DNA of 64,000 nt from Methylohalomonas lacus (GCF_024808875.1 NZ_JANUCT010000001.1:186001-250000), one strand, 5' to 3'. Positions 48,374 through 61,113 are shown, counted from the first letter of the stretch. Notes: generated by a model from the sequence alone, not told the origin. Translations and numbers: made by a program.

Positions 48374-50133
48374 GCCGGCAGCCCGCCCTGCATCGCGACT
48401 TTGCCCTGCGCCGCTGGCTGGTGCTGATGGTTTTTGGCGTCGGTGTGCTGGTGCTGATCGGCCGCGCGGTGGACCTGCAGATCAAGCACAAGGATTTCCT
48501 GAAGAATCATGGCGACGCGCGCGCCCTGCGGGTGGTGGAGACGCCGGCGCATCGCGGCATGATCAATGATCGCCACGGCGAACCGCTGGCGATCAGTACC
48601 GCCGTGGAGTCGCTCTGGACGGTGCCACGCCAGCTGCTCGATGCGCCGCAACGCGATCAGCTGGCGACCCTGCTGGGGTACACGCCGGCCGGCCTGAAGC
48701 AGATGCTGGTCGAGCGGCTGGATCGCGAGTTCGTCTACCTGCGCCGGCATGCCGATCCCGAGCTGGTCGCACAGGTCAAGCAACTGAACGTTGCCGGCGT
48801 GTTCACCCAGCGCGAGTACCGGCGCTACTATCCCGGCGGTGAGGTCACCGCGCACCTGACCGGTTTTACCAACATCGATGACATCGGTCAGGAAGGTCTG
48901 GAGCTGGCCTATAACGACTGGCTGCAGGGCAAGCCCGGCGCCAAGCGCGTGCTGCGCGATCGCTACGGCCGCACGGTGGAAAACGTCGAAAGCATTCGCG
49001 AAGCGAAAGCGGGTCAGGCGCTGACCCTGAGTATTGATCGGCGCCTGCAGTACATGGCTTACCTGGAGCTGAAATCGGCGGTCAAGCATCACAATGCCCG
49101 AGCTGGCTCGATCGTCATGCTCGATGTCACCACCGGCGAAGTTCTGGCGATGGTCAGCCAGCCGTCGTTCAACCCGAACAACCGCGCCGGCCTGGAAACG
49201 GCGGCGTTACGCAACCGTGCCCTGACCGACGTCTACGAGCCCGGTTCTACCCTGAAGCCGTTCACCATTGCCGCGGCGCTGGAGTCCGGCCTGTACACGG
49301 CCGACCAGGAGCTGGATACCAATCCCGGCTATTACCGCGTCGGCGGTCATACCATTCGTGACCATCACAATTACGGCGTGCTTGACCTGTCCGGGGTGAT
49401 CAAGAAATCGAGTAACGTCGGTGCCAGCAAGATCGCCCAGACCCTGCAGAGCGAACGCCTGTGGAACCTGTTCAACGAGCTCGGCTTCGGCAGTGTCACC
49501 GGCAGCGGTTTCCCCGGCGAGGCCAGTGGCCGGCTGGCCCTGCCGGCTGGCTGGTCGGAAGTTGAACTCGTGACCGCAGCGTTCGGCTACGGCCTGTCGG
49601 TAACCAGCCTGCAGCTGGCGCAGGCCTACGCCATGCTCGGCGCCGGCGGCGTGCTGCGGCCGGTATCGCTGCTGCGCCAGGATGACGAGGTGGCGGGCGA
49701 ACGGGTGCTGCCGGAAAAGGTTGCCCGCCAGGTGGTACACATGCTCGAGGGCGTGGTGTCGACCGAGGGCACCGGCAGCCGCGCCGATATCAAGGGCTAC
49801 CGGGTTGCCGGCAAGACCGGCACGGTGCGCAAGGCGGTCGCCGGCGGTTATGCCAGCGACCGTTACCTGTCGCTGTTTGCCGGCCTGGCACCGGCCAGCC
49901 GCCCGCGTCTGGCGATGGTGGTCATGATCGACGAGCCGCGCGGCGACGATTACTACGGCGGCCTGGTTGCGGCGCCGGTGTTTTCCAAGGTGATGGCCGA
50001 CGCCCTGCGACTGCTGAACCTGCCGCCGGACGATCTGCCGGCGCTGTCGCCACAGTCGATCGCCCATAAGGGCGATGATCGCGATCCGGCGGCGGATAAC
50101 GCCCTGTCGAAGATTGCGGAGTCGACGCAATGA
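48370..50133 (+). CDS. ftsI: Division transpeptidase FtsI (PBP3)
   Basis: 587 residues from ATG 48370. One TM anchor, then PBP dimerisation and transpeptidase domains: RGMINDRHGEPLAIS near residue 56, active-site Ser motif GSTLKPF near residue 293 (SxxK), KSSN near 349 (SxN), and KTGTVRKAV near 484 (KTG). Cross-links septal peptidoglycan with FtsW. The next gene overlaps it by 4 bases. Confidence 0.97.
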   Translation: MSRQPALHRDFALRRWLVLMVFGVGVLVLIGRAVDLQIKHKDFLKNHGDARALRVVETPAHRGMINDRHGEPLAISTAVESLWTVPRQLLDAPQRDQLATLLGYTPAGLKQMLVERLDREFVYLRRHADPELVAQVKQLNVAGVFTQREYRRYYPGGEVTAHLTGFTNIDDIGQEGLELAYNDWLQGKPGAKRVLRDRYGRTVENVESIREAKAGQALTLSIDRRLQYMAYLELKSAVKHHNARAGSIVMLDVTTGEVLAMVSQPSFNPNNRAGLETAALRNRALTDVYEPGSTLKPFTIAAALESGLYTADQELDTNPGYYRVGGHTIRDHHNYGVLDLSGVIKKSSNVGASKIAQTLQSERLWNLFNELGFGSVTGSGFPGEASGRLALPAGWSEVELVTAAFGYGLSVTSLQLAQAYAMLGAGGVLRPVSLLRQDDEVAGERVLPEKVARQVVHMLEGVVSTEGTGSRADIKGYRVAGKTGTVRKAVAGGYASDRYLSLFAGLAPASRPRLAMVVMIDEPRGDDYYGGLVAAPVFSKVMADALRLLNLPPDDLPALSPQSIAHKGDDRDPAADNALSKIAESTQ

Positions 50134-51620
50134 TGGCCGCCGAGACGCTGAAACCCGGCATGCCCCTGAGCCAGTTGCTGGCCGACTGGGCCAGCGTGCC
50201 GATCGCCGCCGATGTGCGCGTGACCGGCATCGCGCTCGACAGCCGCCAGGTCCGGCCCGGCGACGTGTTTGTCGCCTGCCGCGGCGAACAGGCCGATGGG
50301 CGCGCCTTCATAGCCGATGCCCTGCACGCCGGCGCTGTTGCCGTACTGCTGGAAGGCGAGGTGCCGGAAACGCTGGCCCGGCAGAATGTTGCCGCCGTCA
50401 GTGTGCCGGATCTGGCGCAGCAGGTTGGTGGCATCGCCGCACGCTTTTATGGCGATCCGAGCCAGGCCATGAATGTCATCGGCGTGACCGGCACGAACGG
50501 CAAGACCAGCATCACCAGCTACGTTGCCCAGGCCCTGGGTGCCGCCGTCGGCGATTGCGGTGTGTTCGGCACCCTGGGTTACGGTCGCTACCGGCAGCTG
50601 CAGCCGGCAGCGACCACGACACCGGACCCGATCACGTTGCAGCGGCTGCTGGCCGAACTGCACGCCGCGGCGATCAGCAACGTCGTCATGGAAGTCTCGT
50701 CGCACGCCCTGGCGCAGGGGCGTGTCGGCGGCACCGCCTTCGACATTGCCGTGTTTACCAATCTCAGCCGCGACCACCTCGATTATCATGCCGACATGGC
50801 GGACTACGCTGCGGCCAAGCGCCGGCTGTTCGCCTGGCCCGGCCTGCGCCATGCCCTGATCAACGTCGACGATGATTTCGGCCGGGCGCTGCTGCAGGAA
50901 CAAAGCGACGCGCAGCGGCTGGCTTACAGCCTGGAAGACAGCAGTGCCGATCTGTACGCGCAGATCCGGGCGCGCGATCGCCAGAGCATGACCCTGGCGG
51001 TGACCACACCCTGGGGGCAGGGTGAATTCAGCGCGTCGCTCAGCGGTTCATTCAATGCGGCCAACCTGCTCGCCAGCCTCGGCGTACTGTGCCTGTCCGG
51101 CGTTGCATTCGACACGGCGCTGGCGTGCCTGGCGCAGATCCAGCCGGCACCCGGGCGCATGCAGTCGTTCGGTGGCGACGGTCAGCCGCTGGTCGTGGTC
51201 GATTACGCGCATACGCCGGCAGCGCTGGCGCAGGTATTGGCCGGACTGCGCGCCGATTGCGGCGGAGAACTCTGGTGCGTGTTCGGTTGCGGGGGCGATC
51301 GCGATCGCGGCAAACGGCCGCTGATGGCGCAGGCCGCCGAGGCGCATGCCGATCGGCTGCTGGTCACCAGCGACAATCCGCGCTTCGAGTCGCCGCAGCA
51401 GATTGTCGCGGAAATCTGCACCGGTCTGCAGCAGCACCGGCAGGTCCGCGTCGAGGTCGATCGCGCCGCCGCGATACGCCACGCCATCGAACATGCCGCG
51501 CCCGCCGATACGATTCTCATCGCCGGCAAGGGCCACGAGGACTACCAGGACATTGCCGGTGTGCGCCAGCCATTCAGTGACAGCCAGATCGTGCAGCAAT
51601 GCCTGCGGGAACGGTCATGA
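50130..51620 (+). CDS. murE: UDP-MurNAc-tripeptide synthetase
   Basis: 496 residues. Adds meso-diaminopimelate to UDP-MurNAc-L-Ala-D-Glu. ATP site GVTGTNGKTSITSYVAQAL near residue 115, carbamoyl-Lys region and DYAHTPAALAQVL; the DNPR-type sequence TSDNPRFESP near 413 selects mDAP. Starts overlap ftsI; stop overlaps murF. Confidence 0.97.
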   Translation: MMAAETLKPGMPLSQLLADWASVPIAADVRVTGIALDSRQVRPGDVFVACRGEQADGRAFIADALHAGAVAVLLEGEVPETLARQNVAAVSVPDLAQQVGGIAARFYGDPSQAMNVIGVTGTNGKTSITSYVAQALGAAVGDCGVFGTLGYGRYRQLQPAATTTPDPITLQRLLAELHAAAISNVVMEVSSHALAQGRVGGTAFDIAVFTNLSRDHLDYHADMADYAAAKRRLFAWPGLRHALINVDDDFGRALLQEQSDAQRLAYSLEDSSADLYAQIRARDRQSMTLAVTTPWGQGEFSASLSGSFNAANLLASLGVLCLSGVAFDTALACLAQIQPAPGRMQSFGGDGQPLVVVDYAHTPAALAQVLAGLRADCGGELWCVFGCGGDRDRGKRPLMAQAAEAHADRLLVTSDNPRFESPQQIVAEICTGLQQHRQVRVEVDRAAAIRHAIEHAAPADTILIAGKGHEDYQDIAGVRQPFSDSQIVQQCLRERS

Positions 51621-52968
51621 TCGCACTGAATACCGCCGAACTGGCACAGCTTCTGACCGCCCAGCAGCACGGTGGTGCCGCCGATTTTCGCGGTGCCTGC
51701 ACGGACTCGCGCCAGCTGACCGGCGGCGAACTGTTTATCGCCCTGCGCGGCCCAAATTTTGACGGTCATGACTTTGTCGCCGCGGCGCAGTCGGCCGGCG
51801 CCAGCGCCCTGCTGGTGGAGCGCGTACTGGACAGCGAGTTGCCGCAGGTGGTGGTGCCGGATACGCGCCGCGCCCTGGGCACGCTGGCGGCCGCCTGGCG
51901 GCAGCGCTTTGACCTGCCGTTGATCGCGGTTACCGGCAGCAACGGCAAGACCACCGTCAAGGAAATGCTGCGCGCGATCCTCGGCAGTGCCGGTACGGTG
52001 TTGTCGACCCGCGGCAACCTGAACAACGATATCGGCGTCCCGTTGACCCTTTACGGACTCGGCGATGAACACGACTACGCGGTCATCGAGATGGGCGCGA
52101 ATCACCCCGGTGAAATCGACTATCTCAGCCGCATCAGCCAGCCCGATGTGGCGCTGATCACGCAGTGTGCGCCGGCGCACCTGGAAGGGTTCGGCAGTAT
52201 CGAAGGCGTTGCCCGCGCCAAGGCCGAGATCTTCAACGGTCTGGGGCCGCAGGGCTGTGCTGTGATCAATGCCGATGATGACTACGCCGGGCTCTGGCAG
52301 GAATGCAACAGCGAGCGCAAGCGCCTGAGCTTCGGCATCGATCGGCCGGCGGATGTGCACGCCGACAACATTCACATCGAGGCTGATGCCAGCAGCCGTT
52401 TCCAGCTGGTGACGCCGATCGGTCAGGCCGAACTGCGGCTGCCGCTGCCCGGCCGTCACAACATCATGAATGCACTCGCCGCCAGTGCCGCGGTGACGGC
52501 GCTGGGCTTCGAGCCGGCGGCGATCGCCGCGGCATTGGCTGAACTCGAGCCGGTGGCCGGGCGCCTGGCGCGCTATAGCGGTCCGGACGGCAGCCTGTTG
52601 CTCGACGACAGCTACAACGCCAACCCCGGTTCGCTGGCCGCCGCGATCGCAGTCGTCATCGCGCTGCCGGCACGGCCGTGGCTGGTGCTCGGCGACATGG
52701 GTGAACTCGGCGAGCAGGCCGAGGCCATGCACCGCGCTGCCGGCGAACAGGCGCACGCGCTCGGCATCGAGCGGCTCTACGCGGTCGGTGAACTGAGCCG
52801 CGCCGCAGTGGCCGGTTTCGGTGACGGCGGGCGCCATTTCGATGCGCTCGAGACATTGATAGACACGCTTCGGGATGAGCTCGGCAACGGCGTCGCCGTG
52901 CTCGTCAAGGGATCGCGTTCCGCCCGCATGGAACGCGTCATCGACGCCCTGACCCGGGAGACTGCCTG

Positions 52969-52969
<1 letters not shown>
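51617..52969 (+). CDS. murF: UDP-MurNAc-pentapeptide synthetase
   Basis: 450 residues from ATG 51617. Joins D-Ala-D-Ala to the tripeptide. ATP motif [19 protein letters not shown] near residue 103, [32 protein letters not shown]. Stop overlaps the start of mraY (TGATG). Confidence 0.96.
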
Positions 52970-54054
<1,085 letters not shown>

Positions 54055-54060
54055 TCGGCC

Positions 54061-55449
54061 GTGGCATTAACCGCAGACACAGATTCGATGATTGACAGCG
54101 ACGCCAACCGCCAATTCGACAGTATGGTTATCGGCCTCGGCCTGACCGGGCTGTCGTGCGCGCGTTACCTGGCCAGTCGCGGCGAGCGCATTGCGATTGC
54201 CGACAGCCGCGCGCAGCCGCCACAGCTGGCGGCATTGCAGGACATGCTGCCGGATGTGCCGCTGTACCTCGGCGATCTGGCCGCTGCGCCGCTGCAGCGT
54301 GCCGGGCGCCTGATTGTCAGTCCCGGCCTGTCGCTGCAGGACCCGGCTATCGCCGCGGCGGTCGCCGGCGGTGTGCCGGCGCTCGGCGATATTGAACTGT
54401 TCGCCCAGGCACAGGCGGTACGGACGCGGCCGGTACCGGTGGTCGCGGTGACTGGCGCCAACGGCAAGAGCACGGTAACGACGCTGGTCGCGGCAATGGC
54501 GCAGGCGGCGCGGCGGCGGCCGGCGGCCGGCGGCAACCTGGCACCACCGGCGCTGGACCTGCTCGACGAGCCGATGGTCGACCTCTACGTGCTCGAGTTG
54601 TCGAGCTTCCAGCTGGAAACGACCCGGTCGCTGAACGCCAGCGCCGCGGTGGTCCTGAACATCAGCGCCGATCACATGGATCGCTACGCCGGGCTGGACG
54701 ATTACGCTGCCGCCAAGGCGCGCATCTACGCCGGTGACGGCGTCATGGTGATCAACCGCGACGACCCGCTGGTGGCGGCAATGCAGGATCCGGCGCGCAC
54801 CAGCCTCGCCTTTACGCTGGCCGATCCGGGTGACGATGACAGCGTCTTCGGTCTGCGCGACGGCTGGCTGGTGCGCGGCAGCCGGCGCCTGCTGCCGGTG
54901 GCCGAGGTGTCGCTCAAGGGGCAGCACAATCTGGCCAATGCGCTGGCGGCGCTGGCGCTGGGCACGGCCACGGGCCTGCCGATGCTGGCGATGCTGGAAA
55001 CGCTGCGCAACTATGCCGGGCTGCCGCATCGCTGCCAGTGGATCGCACGGCGTTGCGGTGCCGACTGGTATGACGATTCCAAGGGCACCAACGTCGGTGC
55101 CAGCGTTGCCGCCATCGAGGGTCTGGCCGGCAGCAACGATACCATTCTCATCGCCGGCGGTGACGGCAAGGGTGCCGATTTTAGCGCGCTCGCCGCGGCC
55201 GCCCGTGGCCGGGTGCGCGTCGCCGTGGTGCTCGGTCGCGATGCCGAACGGATCGCTGCCGTGTTGGAGAACGATATTCCGGTCGTGCGTGCCACCGACA
55301 TGCCGGCGGCGGTCGCCGCCGCCGCCGAACAGGCGCACACGGATGACAAGGTATTGCTGTCGCCGGCCTGTGCCAGCCTCGACATGTTCCGCGACTACAA
55401 GCAGCGCGGCGAAGTCTTCGCCGCCTGCGTACGGGAGCTGGACGCATGA
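54061..55449 (+). CDS. murD: UDP-MurNAc-L-alanine:D-glutamate ligase
   Basis: 462 residues from GTG 54061 or 453 from ATG 54088. ATP site VTGANGKSTVTTLVAAMA near residue 133, ELSSFQLETT, DHMDRYAGLDDYAAAKARIY and DDSKGTNVGASVAAIEGL. Contains the Rossmann UDP-binding start SMVIGLGLTGLSCARYL. Stop overlaps ftsW (ATGA). Confidence 0.96.
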   Translation: MALTADTDSMIDSDANRQFDSMVIGLGLTGLSCARYLASRGERIAIADSRAQPPQLAALQDMLPDVPLYLGDLAAAPLQRAGRLIVSPGLSLQDPAIAAAVAGGVPALGDIELFAQAQAVRTRPVPVVAVTGANGKSTVTTLVAAMAQAARRRPAAGGNLAPPALDLLDEPMVDLYVLELSSFQLETTRSLNASAAVVLNISADHMDRYAGLDDYAAAKARIYAGDGVMVINRDDPLVAAMQDPARTSLAFTLADPGDDDSVFGLRDGWLVRGSRRLLPVAEVSLKGQHNLANALAALALGTATGLPMLAMLETLRNYAGLPHRCQWIARRCGADWYDDSKGTNVGASVAAIEGLAGSNDTILIAGGDGKGADFSALAAAARGRVRVAVVLGRDAERIAAVLENDIPVVRATDMPAAVAAAAEQAHTDDKVLLSPACASLDMFRDYKQRGEVFAACVRELDA

Positions 55450-56657
55450 GCGCGGTGCTGAAACGCCAGCAGGCCGCACCCGGCCCGGCGACGCGGCGTA
55501 CGCCGGCAACGCCGCTGGCCGGTTACGATCCATGGCTGCTGGGCGTGGCCCTGCTGCTGCTGGCTCTGGGCCTGGTCATGGTGGCGTCGGCGTCGATCAC
55601 GATCGCCGACCGCAGTTTCGATGCGCCGCTGCACTATTTCTGGCGCCAGAGCTTCGCCGCCGTGCTGGGTATCGCCTTGGCTGCCGCGGCCATGCGCCTG
55701 CCCCTGAAACTGTGGGAGCAGACCAGCCTGGCGCTGTTGCTCGCCGGCCTCGGCCTGTTGCTGCTGGTGTTGATTCCGGGACTGGGCGTTGAGATCAATG
55801 GCGCCATGCGCTGGATCCGGCTGGGTCCGGTGAACCTGCAGGCATCGGAGCCGGTGAAACTCTGTGTCATTGTTTATATGGCCGGTTATCTGGTGCGTCA
55901 GGCCGAGGCCATGCGCGCGACCCTGTCCGGTTTCATCCGCCCGGTGCTGGTGCTGACGCTGGTCGCGGCGCTTCTGCTGCTACAGCCGGATTACGGCGCG
56001 GCGGTGGTGCTGTTTGCCACCGGGCTGGGCATGATGTTCCTCGGCGGCGTGCCGCTGGGGCGCTTCTTCGCCTGGATGGGCGTCGCGGCGGCGGCATTGA
56101 TCAGCCTCGCCATCCTGTCGCCGTACCGCATGCAGCGCCTGATGAGTTTTACCGACCCGTGGCAGGACCCCTACAACACCGGCTTTCAGTTGACGCAGGC
56201 GTTGATCGCCTTCGGTCGCGGCGACTGGTTCGGTGTCGGCCTCGGTGGCAGCGTGCAGAAACTGTTCTACCTGCCGGAGGCACACACCGACTTCGTCTAT
56301 TCGGTCATCGCCGAGGAACTCGGTTTTGTCGGTTCGACCGTGGTGATCCTGCTGTTCTGCTTCATCGTCCGGCGCGCGTTCACGATCGGTCAGCTGGCCA
56401 TTCAGGCCGGCCAGGCGTTCGCCGCTTACCTGGCCTATGGCATCGGTCTGCTGATCGGCATCCAGACGTTCATCAACATCGGCGTCAACATGGGCATTCT
56501 GCCGACCAAGGGCCTGACCCTGCCGTTATTGTCCTACGGCAGCAACAGCCTGGTCATCACCTGCCTGATGATCGGTCTGCTACTGCGTATAGACTACGAA
56601 ACCCGGAACAGCACCCGCGCCCGCGTACCGGCGAAGGCAGGTCGGCATGGTGGCTAA
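55446..56657 (+). CDS. ftsW: Lipid II polymerase FtsW
   Basis: 403 residues, ten TM helices, SEDS family. GAMRWIRLGPVNLQASEPVK and LQPDYGAAVVLFATGLGMM flank the catalytic Asp region; GVGLGGSVQKLFYLPEAHTD and LPLLSYGSNSLVITC are family-specific. Polymerises septal glycan with FtsI. Overlaps murG by 11 bases. Confidence 0.96.
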   Translation: MSAVLKRQQAAPGPATRRTPATPLAGYDPWLLGVALLLLALGLVMVASASITIADRSFDAPLHYFWRQSFAAVLGIALAAAAMRLPLKLWEQTSLALLLAGLGLLLLVLIPGLGVEINGAMRWIRLGPVNLQASEPVKLCVIVYMAGYLVRQAEAMRATLSGFIRPVLVLTLVAALLLLQPDYGAAVVLFATGLGMMFLGGVPLGRFFAWMGVAAAALISLAILSPYRMQRLMSFTDPWQDPYNTGFQLTQALIAFGRGDWFGVGLGGSVQKLFYLPEAHTDFVYSVIAEELGFVGSTVVILLFCFIVRRAFTIGQLAIQAGQAFAAYLAYGIGLLIGIQTFINIGVNMGILPTKGLTLPLLSYGSNSLVITCLMIGLLLRIDYETRNSTRARVPAKAGRHGG

Positions 56658-57729
56658 GGTGCGCATATTGATCATGGCGGGGGGCACAGGCGGCCATGTG
56701 TTCCCCGGTCTTGCCGTAGCCGAAACGCTGCGCGAGCAGGGCCATGAAGTCGTCTGGCTGGGTACGCACCGGGGGCTGGAAAACCGGCTGGTGCCGGCGG
56801 CCGGTCTACAGCTGGAACGCATCAGCATCAGCGGCCTGCGCGGCAAGGGCATGCTGTCGCTGCTGGCAGCGCCGGTCAGGCTGCTGCGGGCACTGTGGCA
56901 AAGCCTGTTGCTGTTGCGACGCCTGAAACCGAACGTGGTACTGGGCATGGGCGGCTTCGTCAGTGGGCCCGGCGGCCTGGCGGCCTGGCTGCTGCGACGG
57001 CCGTTGTGCCTGCACGAGCAGAACGCCGTCGCCGGCCTGACCAATCGCCTGCTGAGCAGGTTCGCGGTGCGGGTTATGGAAGCCTTTCCCGGTGCCATGC
57101 CGGCCACGGCCCAGGCCTCCGCTGTCGGCAACCCGGTACGCCGCACGCTGCATGAACTGCCGGCACCGGAGACGCGCCTGACCGGGCGCGACGGCCCGCT
57201 ACGCCTGCTGGTGATCGGTGGCAGCCAGGGCGCGCGCAAGCTGAACCAGGCCGTCCCGGCAGCCCTCGGCCAGATCGGCGCGGCGCCCGCTATCGAAGTC
57301 TGGCACCAGACCGGCGAAGCCGACCGCGATCTGGTGCGTCGCAATTACGCGACGCTGTCCGTACAGGCACGCGTCGATGCCTTCGTCGAGGATATGGCTG
57401 CCGCCTACGCCTGGGCGGACCTGGTGATCTGCCGCGCCGGCGCCCTGACCCTGACCGAGCTGACGGCCGTCGGACTGGGTTCGATCCTAGTGCCGTTCCC
57501 GCACGCCGTCGACGATCACCAGACCGTCAACGCCCGCTGGTTGAGCGACAACGACGCCGCGATCCTGTTACCGGAGCCGGAACTTGCCGCCGGCACGCTG
57601 GCGGCGCGGCTGCGCGAACTCGCCGGCGACCGTCAGCACCTGCAAGGCATGGCCGTGAACGCGCGTGCGCTGGCGCGGCCGGACGCCGCCGCCGAGGTTG
57701 CCGCCATTTGCCTGGAGGCCGCCGCCTGA
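56647..57729 (+). CDS. murG: UDP-GlcNAc:lipid I transferase
   Basis: 360 residues from ATG 56647. GT28 family. [19 protein letters not shown] (G-loop), [39 protein letters not shown] and [20 protein letters not shown] (UDP-binding) define MurG. Makes lipid II. Ends with TGATG overlapping murC. Confidence 0.97.
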   Translation: MVAKVRILIMAGGTGGHVFPGLAVAETLREQGHEVVWLGTHRGLENRLVPAAGLQLERISISGLRGKGMLSLLAAPVRLLRALWQSLLLLRRLKPNVVLGMGGFVSGPGGLAAWLLRRPLCLHEQNAVAGLTNRLLSRFAVRVMEAFPGAMPATAQASAVGNPVRRTLHELPAPETRLTGRDGPLRLLVIGGSQGARKLNQAVPAALGQIGAAPAIEVWHQTGEADRDLVRRNYATLSVQARVDAFVEDMAAAYAWADLVICRAGALTLTELTAVGLGSILVPFPHAVDDHQTVNARWLSDNDAAILLPEPELAAGTLAARLRELAGDRQHLQGMAVNARALARPDAAAEVAAICLEAAA

Positions 57730-59150
57730 TGCCGGTCGGACACGATCACACCATGGGCCGGGTACGGCATATCCACTTCATCGGTATCGGTGGTGCCGGC
57801 ATGGGTGGCATCGCCGAGGTGCTGCACAATCTCGGCTACACCGTCTCCGGTTCGGATCTGTGCGCCAACGCCATGACCCGACACCTGCAGCAGCTTGGCG
57901 TCAATATCCTGCAGGGGCACTCGCCGCGGCATATCGCCAGCAGCGACGTGGTGGTGATCACCAGCGCCGTGCAGCCGGACAATCCCGAATTGCTGGCGGC
58001 ACGCCAGGAGCGTATCCCGGTTGTGCCACGCGCCGAGATGCTCGCCGAGCTGATGCGCTTCCGCCAGGGTATTGCCATCGCCGGCACCCACGGCAAGACG
58101 ACGACGACCAGCCTGATCGCCAGCGTGCTGGCCGAGGCGGAACTCGATCCGACCTATGTCATCGGCGGGCTGCTGAACAGTTCCGGCACCCACGCCAAGC
58201 TCGGTACCGGCCGCTACTTCGTCGCCGAGGCCGACGAGAGCGACGCCTCGTTCCTGCACCTGCAGCCGGTACAGGCGGTGCTGACCAACATCGATGCCGA
58301 TCATCTCGGCACCTACGGTGGTGACTACGCCAACCTGCGCGAGCATTTCATCGAATTCATCCACCGGCTGCCGTTCTACGGTCTGGCGGTGGTCTGCAAT
58401 GACGACCCTGGCGTGCGTGACATCCTGCCCGACGTCGGCCGCCAGGTGTTGACCTACGGTATCGACGCCGAGGCCGATATACAGGGCCGGCTGTTACGCC
58501 AGGAGGGTAGCCGCACCTGGTTTGCCGTGCGCGGCGCCGGCGCTGACGACTGGATCGAGTACGAACTCAACCTGCCGGGCAAGCATAACGTCATGAATGC
58601 GCTGGCGGCGGTGGCCGTGGCCACCGAACTGGAGCTCGACCCGCGGGCGATCGCCCGTGGCCTGACACAGTTCCAGGGCATCGGCCGGCGCCTGCAGGTG
58701 CTGGGCAGGCTCGATGTCGACGGCAACGAAGTGCTGCTGATCGACGACTACGCCCACCATCCGCGCGAGTTGGCCTGCACTATCGAGGCAGTGCGCCACG
58801 GCTGGCCGGGCCGGCGGCTGGTGGTGATTTTCCAGCCGCACCGTTACACGCGCACGCGCGACCTGTTCGAGGACTTCAGCCGCGAGCTGTCCGAGGTCGA
58901 CGTATTGCTGATGACCGAGGTCTACCCGGCCGGTGAAGCGCCGATAGCCGGTGCTGACAGCCGTTCCCTGTGTCGCGCGATTCGCCTGCGCGGCCAGGTC
59001 GACCCGCTATTCATTGAACAGCGCGACGCGATCTTCAGCCTGCTGCCGGGCCTGCTGGCCGACGGCGACATCGTGCTGCTGCTCGGCGCCGGCGACATCA
59101 GTTCGCTGGCACCGGAACTGAAACGGCGTTACGGCGGTGAAACGGATTGA
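57729..59150 (+). CDS. murC: UDP-MurNAc:L-alanine ligase
   Basis: 473 residues from ATG 57729. [20 protein letters not shown] start, [19 protein letters not shown] (ATP site) near residue 120, [15 protein letters not shown] and [19 protein letters not shown]. Overlaps murG by one base and murB by 4 (TTGA). Confidence 0.97.
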   Translation: MPVGHDHTMGRVRHIHFIGIGGAGMGGIAEVLHNLGYTVSGSDLCANAMTRHLQQLGVNILQGHSPRHIASSDVVVITSAVQPDNPELLAARQERIPVVPRAEMLAELMRFRQGIAIAGTHGKTTTTSLIASVLAEAELDPTYVIGGLLNSSGTHAKLGTGRYFVAEADESDASFLHLQPVQAVLTNIDADHLGTYGGDYANLREHFIEFIHRLPFYGLAVVCNDDPGVRDILPDVGRQVLTYGIDAEADIQGRLLRQEGSRTWFAVRGAGADDWIEYELNLPGKHNVMNALAAVAVATELELDPRAIARGLTQFQGIGRRLQVLGRLDVDGNEVLLIDDYAHHPRELACTIEAVRHGWPGRRLVVIFQPHRYTRTRDLFEDFSRELSEVDVLLMTEVYPAGEAPIAGADSRSLCRAIRLRGQVDPLFIEQRDAIFSLLPGLLADGDIVLLLGAGDISSLAPELKRRYGGETD

Positions 59151-60166
59151 GCGATCGGGAAACGATGCGACATGTCAGAGCAACCACGCATGCAACGGCG
59201 GCCACGCGCGGCGCCATCGATGTACGCGATCTCAACAGCGTTCACGGCGCGGTGGATGTCATGAGCCTGCGCGGTGAACTGCGGCTGAACGAATCGCTGG
59301 CGCGGCATACCTCGTGGCGGGTCGGCGGACCGGCGGATCGTTTCTACGTGCCGGAAGACGTCGCCGCGCTGAGCGAATTTCTCGCCAGCCTGGCAGCGGA
59401 CGAGCCGCTGACTTTTATCGGTCTGGGCAGCAATCTGCTGGTCCGCGACGGCGGCGTGCGTGGCAGCGTCGTCTCGCTGGCACGGTTGCCCGAGGAGTTG
59501 CAGCACAGCGGCGATCTGAACCTGACCGTCAGTGCCGGCGTGGCCTGTGCCAAGGTGGCGCGTTTCGCCGCCGATGCCGGTCTGACCGGGGCCGAGTTTC
59601 TCGCCGGCATACCCGGCACCATGGGCGGTGCCCTGGCGATGAACGCCGGTGCCTGGGGCGGCGAAACCTGGGCCATCGTCGACTGGGTCGAGACGCTGGA
59701 TCGCCATGGCCGGGTCCAGCGCCGCGGTCGCGATGATTTCCGCATCGGTTACCGCAGCGTGCGTGGCCCGCGCGACGAGTGGTTCCTGCGCGCCGGTCTG
59801 GTGCTCGCGCCGGACCGCCAGGGCCAGGCGCGGGCGCGGATTCGCGAACTGCTGGCGCAGCGTGCCGCCAGCCAGCCAATGGGCCAGCCGAGCTGCGGTT
59901 CGGTATTCCGCAATCCGCCCGGCGATCACGCCGCCCGCCTGATCGAGGCCTGCGGCCTGAAGGGTTTCAGCGTCGGCCGCGCCCGGGTCTCGGACAAGCA
60001 CGCCAATTTCATCATTAACACGGGCGCTGCCACGGCAGCGGACATCGAGGCGCTCATCGAACACGTTCAGGAAGCGGTACGGCTGCAGACCGGTGTCGAG
60101 CTGATCGCCGAAGTGCGCATCATCGGCGAAGCCGCCGCGCCCACCAGCGAGGAAGACAGGCTGTGA
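59147..60166 (+). CDS. murB: UDP-N-acetylenolpyruvoylglucosamine reductase
   Basis: 339 residues from TTG 59147; ATG 59165 is an alternative. FAD-binding: [39 protein letters not shown] and [20 protein letters not shown]. Catalytic Ser-containing [20 protein letters not shown] near 240. About 30 residues precede the usual type I N-terminus. Confidence 0.95.
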   Translation: MSDRETMRHVRATTHATAATRGAIDVRDLNSVHGAVDVMSLRGELRLNESLARHTSWRVGGPADRFYVPEDVAALSEFLASLAADEPLTFIGLGSNLLVRDGGVRGSVVSLARLPEELQHSGDLNLTVSAGVACAKVARFAADAGLTGAEFLAGIPGTMGGALAMNAGAWGGETWAIVDWVETLDRHGRVQRRGRDDFRIGYRSVRGPRDEWFLRAGLVLAPDRQGQARARIRELLAQRAASQPMGQPSCGSVFRNPPGDHAARLIEACGLKGFSVGRARVSDKHANFIINTGAATAADIEALIEHVQEAVRLQTGVELIAEVRIIGEAAAPTSEEDRL

Positions 60167-61113
60167 GTCGTTTGCCGGAACAATACGGAAAGGTCGCGGT
60201 ACTGCTGGGTGGCACCTCCGCCGAGCGCGAGATATCGCTGAAGAGCGGCAACGCGGTGCTGGCGGCGTTACAGGCCGCCGGCGTCGACGCGCAGGCGATC
60301 GATCCGCGCGACGGCTTGTTCGCGCCGCTGCAGGCCGGCGGTTTCGACCGCGCCTTTATCGCCCTGCACGGCCGCGGCGGCGAGGACGGCCTGATCCAGG
60401 GCGCGCTCGAATGGCTCGGCCTGCCGTACACCGGCAGCGGCGTGCTCGGTTCCGCCATCGCCATGGACAAGCTGAAGACCAAGCAGATATGGCTGCAATC
60501 GGACATCCCGACGCCGCCGCACGCGGTCGTCACCAATGCCGGCGAGCTGGTCGCGTTCGCCGAGCAGGTCGGTTATCCGCTGGCGGTCAAGCCGGCGCAC
60601 GAAGGCTCGAGCATCGGCATGTCGCGGCTGGAAAGCGCCGCCGATGCCGAGGCGGCCTATGCCGCGGCGGCCGGCTGTGACGAGGTAGTGCTGGCCGAGC
60701 GCTGGATCCAGGGCACCGAGTACACCGCCAGCATCATCGGCGAGCAGGTATTGCCGCTGATCCGGCTGGAAACGCCACGCACGTTTTACGACTTCGAGGC
60801 CAAGTACCTGGCGGATAACACGCAGTACCACTGTCCCGCGGGGCTCGACGCTGCGCGCGAACAACAGCTGGCGGATCTCTGCCGGCGTTCGTTCGCCGCG
60901 ATCGGTGCCGGCGGCTGGGGCCGCGTCGACCTGATGCTCGACACCGCCGGCGAGCCGTGGTTGCTGGAAGTGAATACGGTGCCGGGCATGACCGATCACA
61001 GCCTGGTGCCGATGGCCGCCAGCCAGGTGGGCATGGACTTCGCCGCGCTGGCGCTGCGCATTCTCGATACGACCTTCGACCGGCCGTTGCTGGCCGGGCG
61101 GGAGACGCCATGA
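60163..61113 (+). CDS. ddlB: D-alanine:D-alanine ligase
   Basis: 316 residues from GTG 60163, overlapping murB (GTGA). ATP-grasp: GKVAVLLGGTSAEREISLKS, HGRGGEDGLIQGALEWLGLP, LPYTGSGVLGSAIAMDKLKT, YHCPAGLD, and EVNTVPGMTDHSLVPMAASQ. Makes D-Ala-D-Ala for murF. Confidence 0.97.
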   Translation: MSRLPEQYGKVAVLLGGTSAEREISLKSGNAVLAALQAAGVDAQAIDPRDGLFAPLQAGGFDRAFIALHGRGGEDGLIQGALEWLGLPYTGSGVLGSAIAMDKLKTKQIWLQSDIPTPPHAVVTNAGELVAFAEQVGYPLAVKPAHEGSSIGMSRLESAADAEAAYAAAAGCDEVVLAERWIQGTEYTASIIGEQVLPLIRLETPRTFYDFEAKYLADNTQYHCPAGLDAAREQQLADLCRRSFAAIGAGGWGRVDLMLDTAGEPWLLEVNTVPGMTDHSLVPMAASQVGMDFAALALRILDTTFDRPLLAGRETP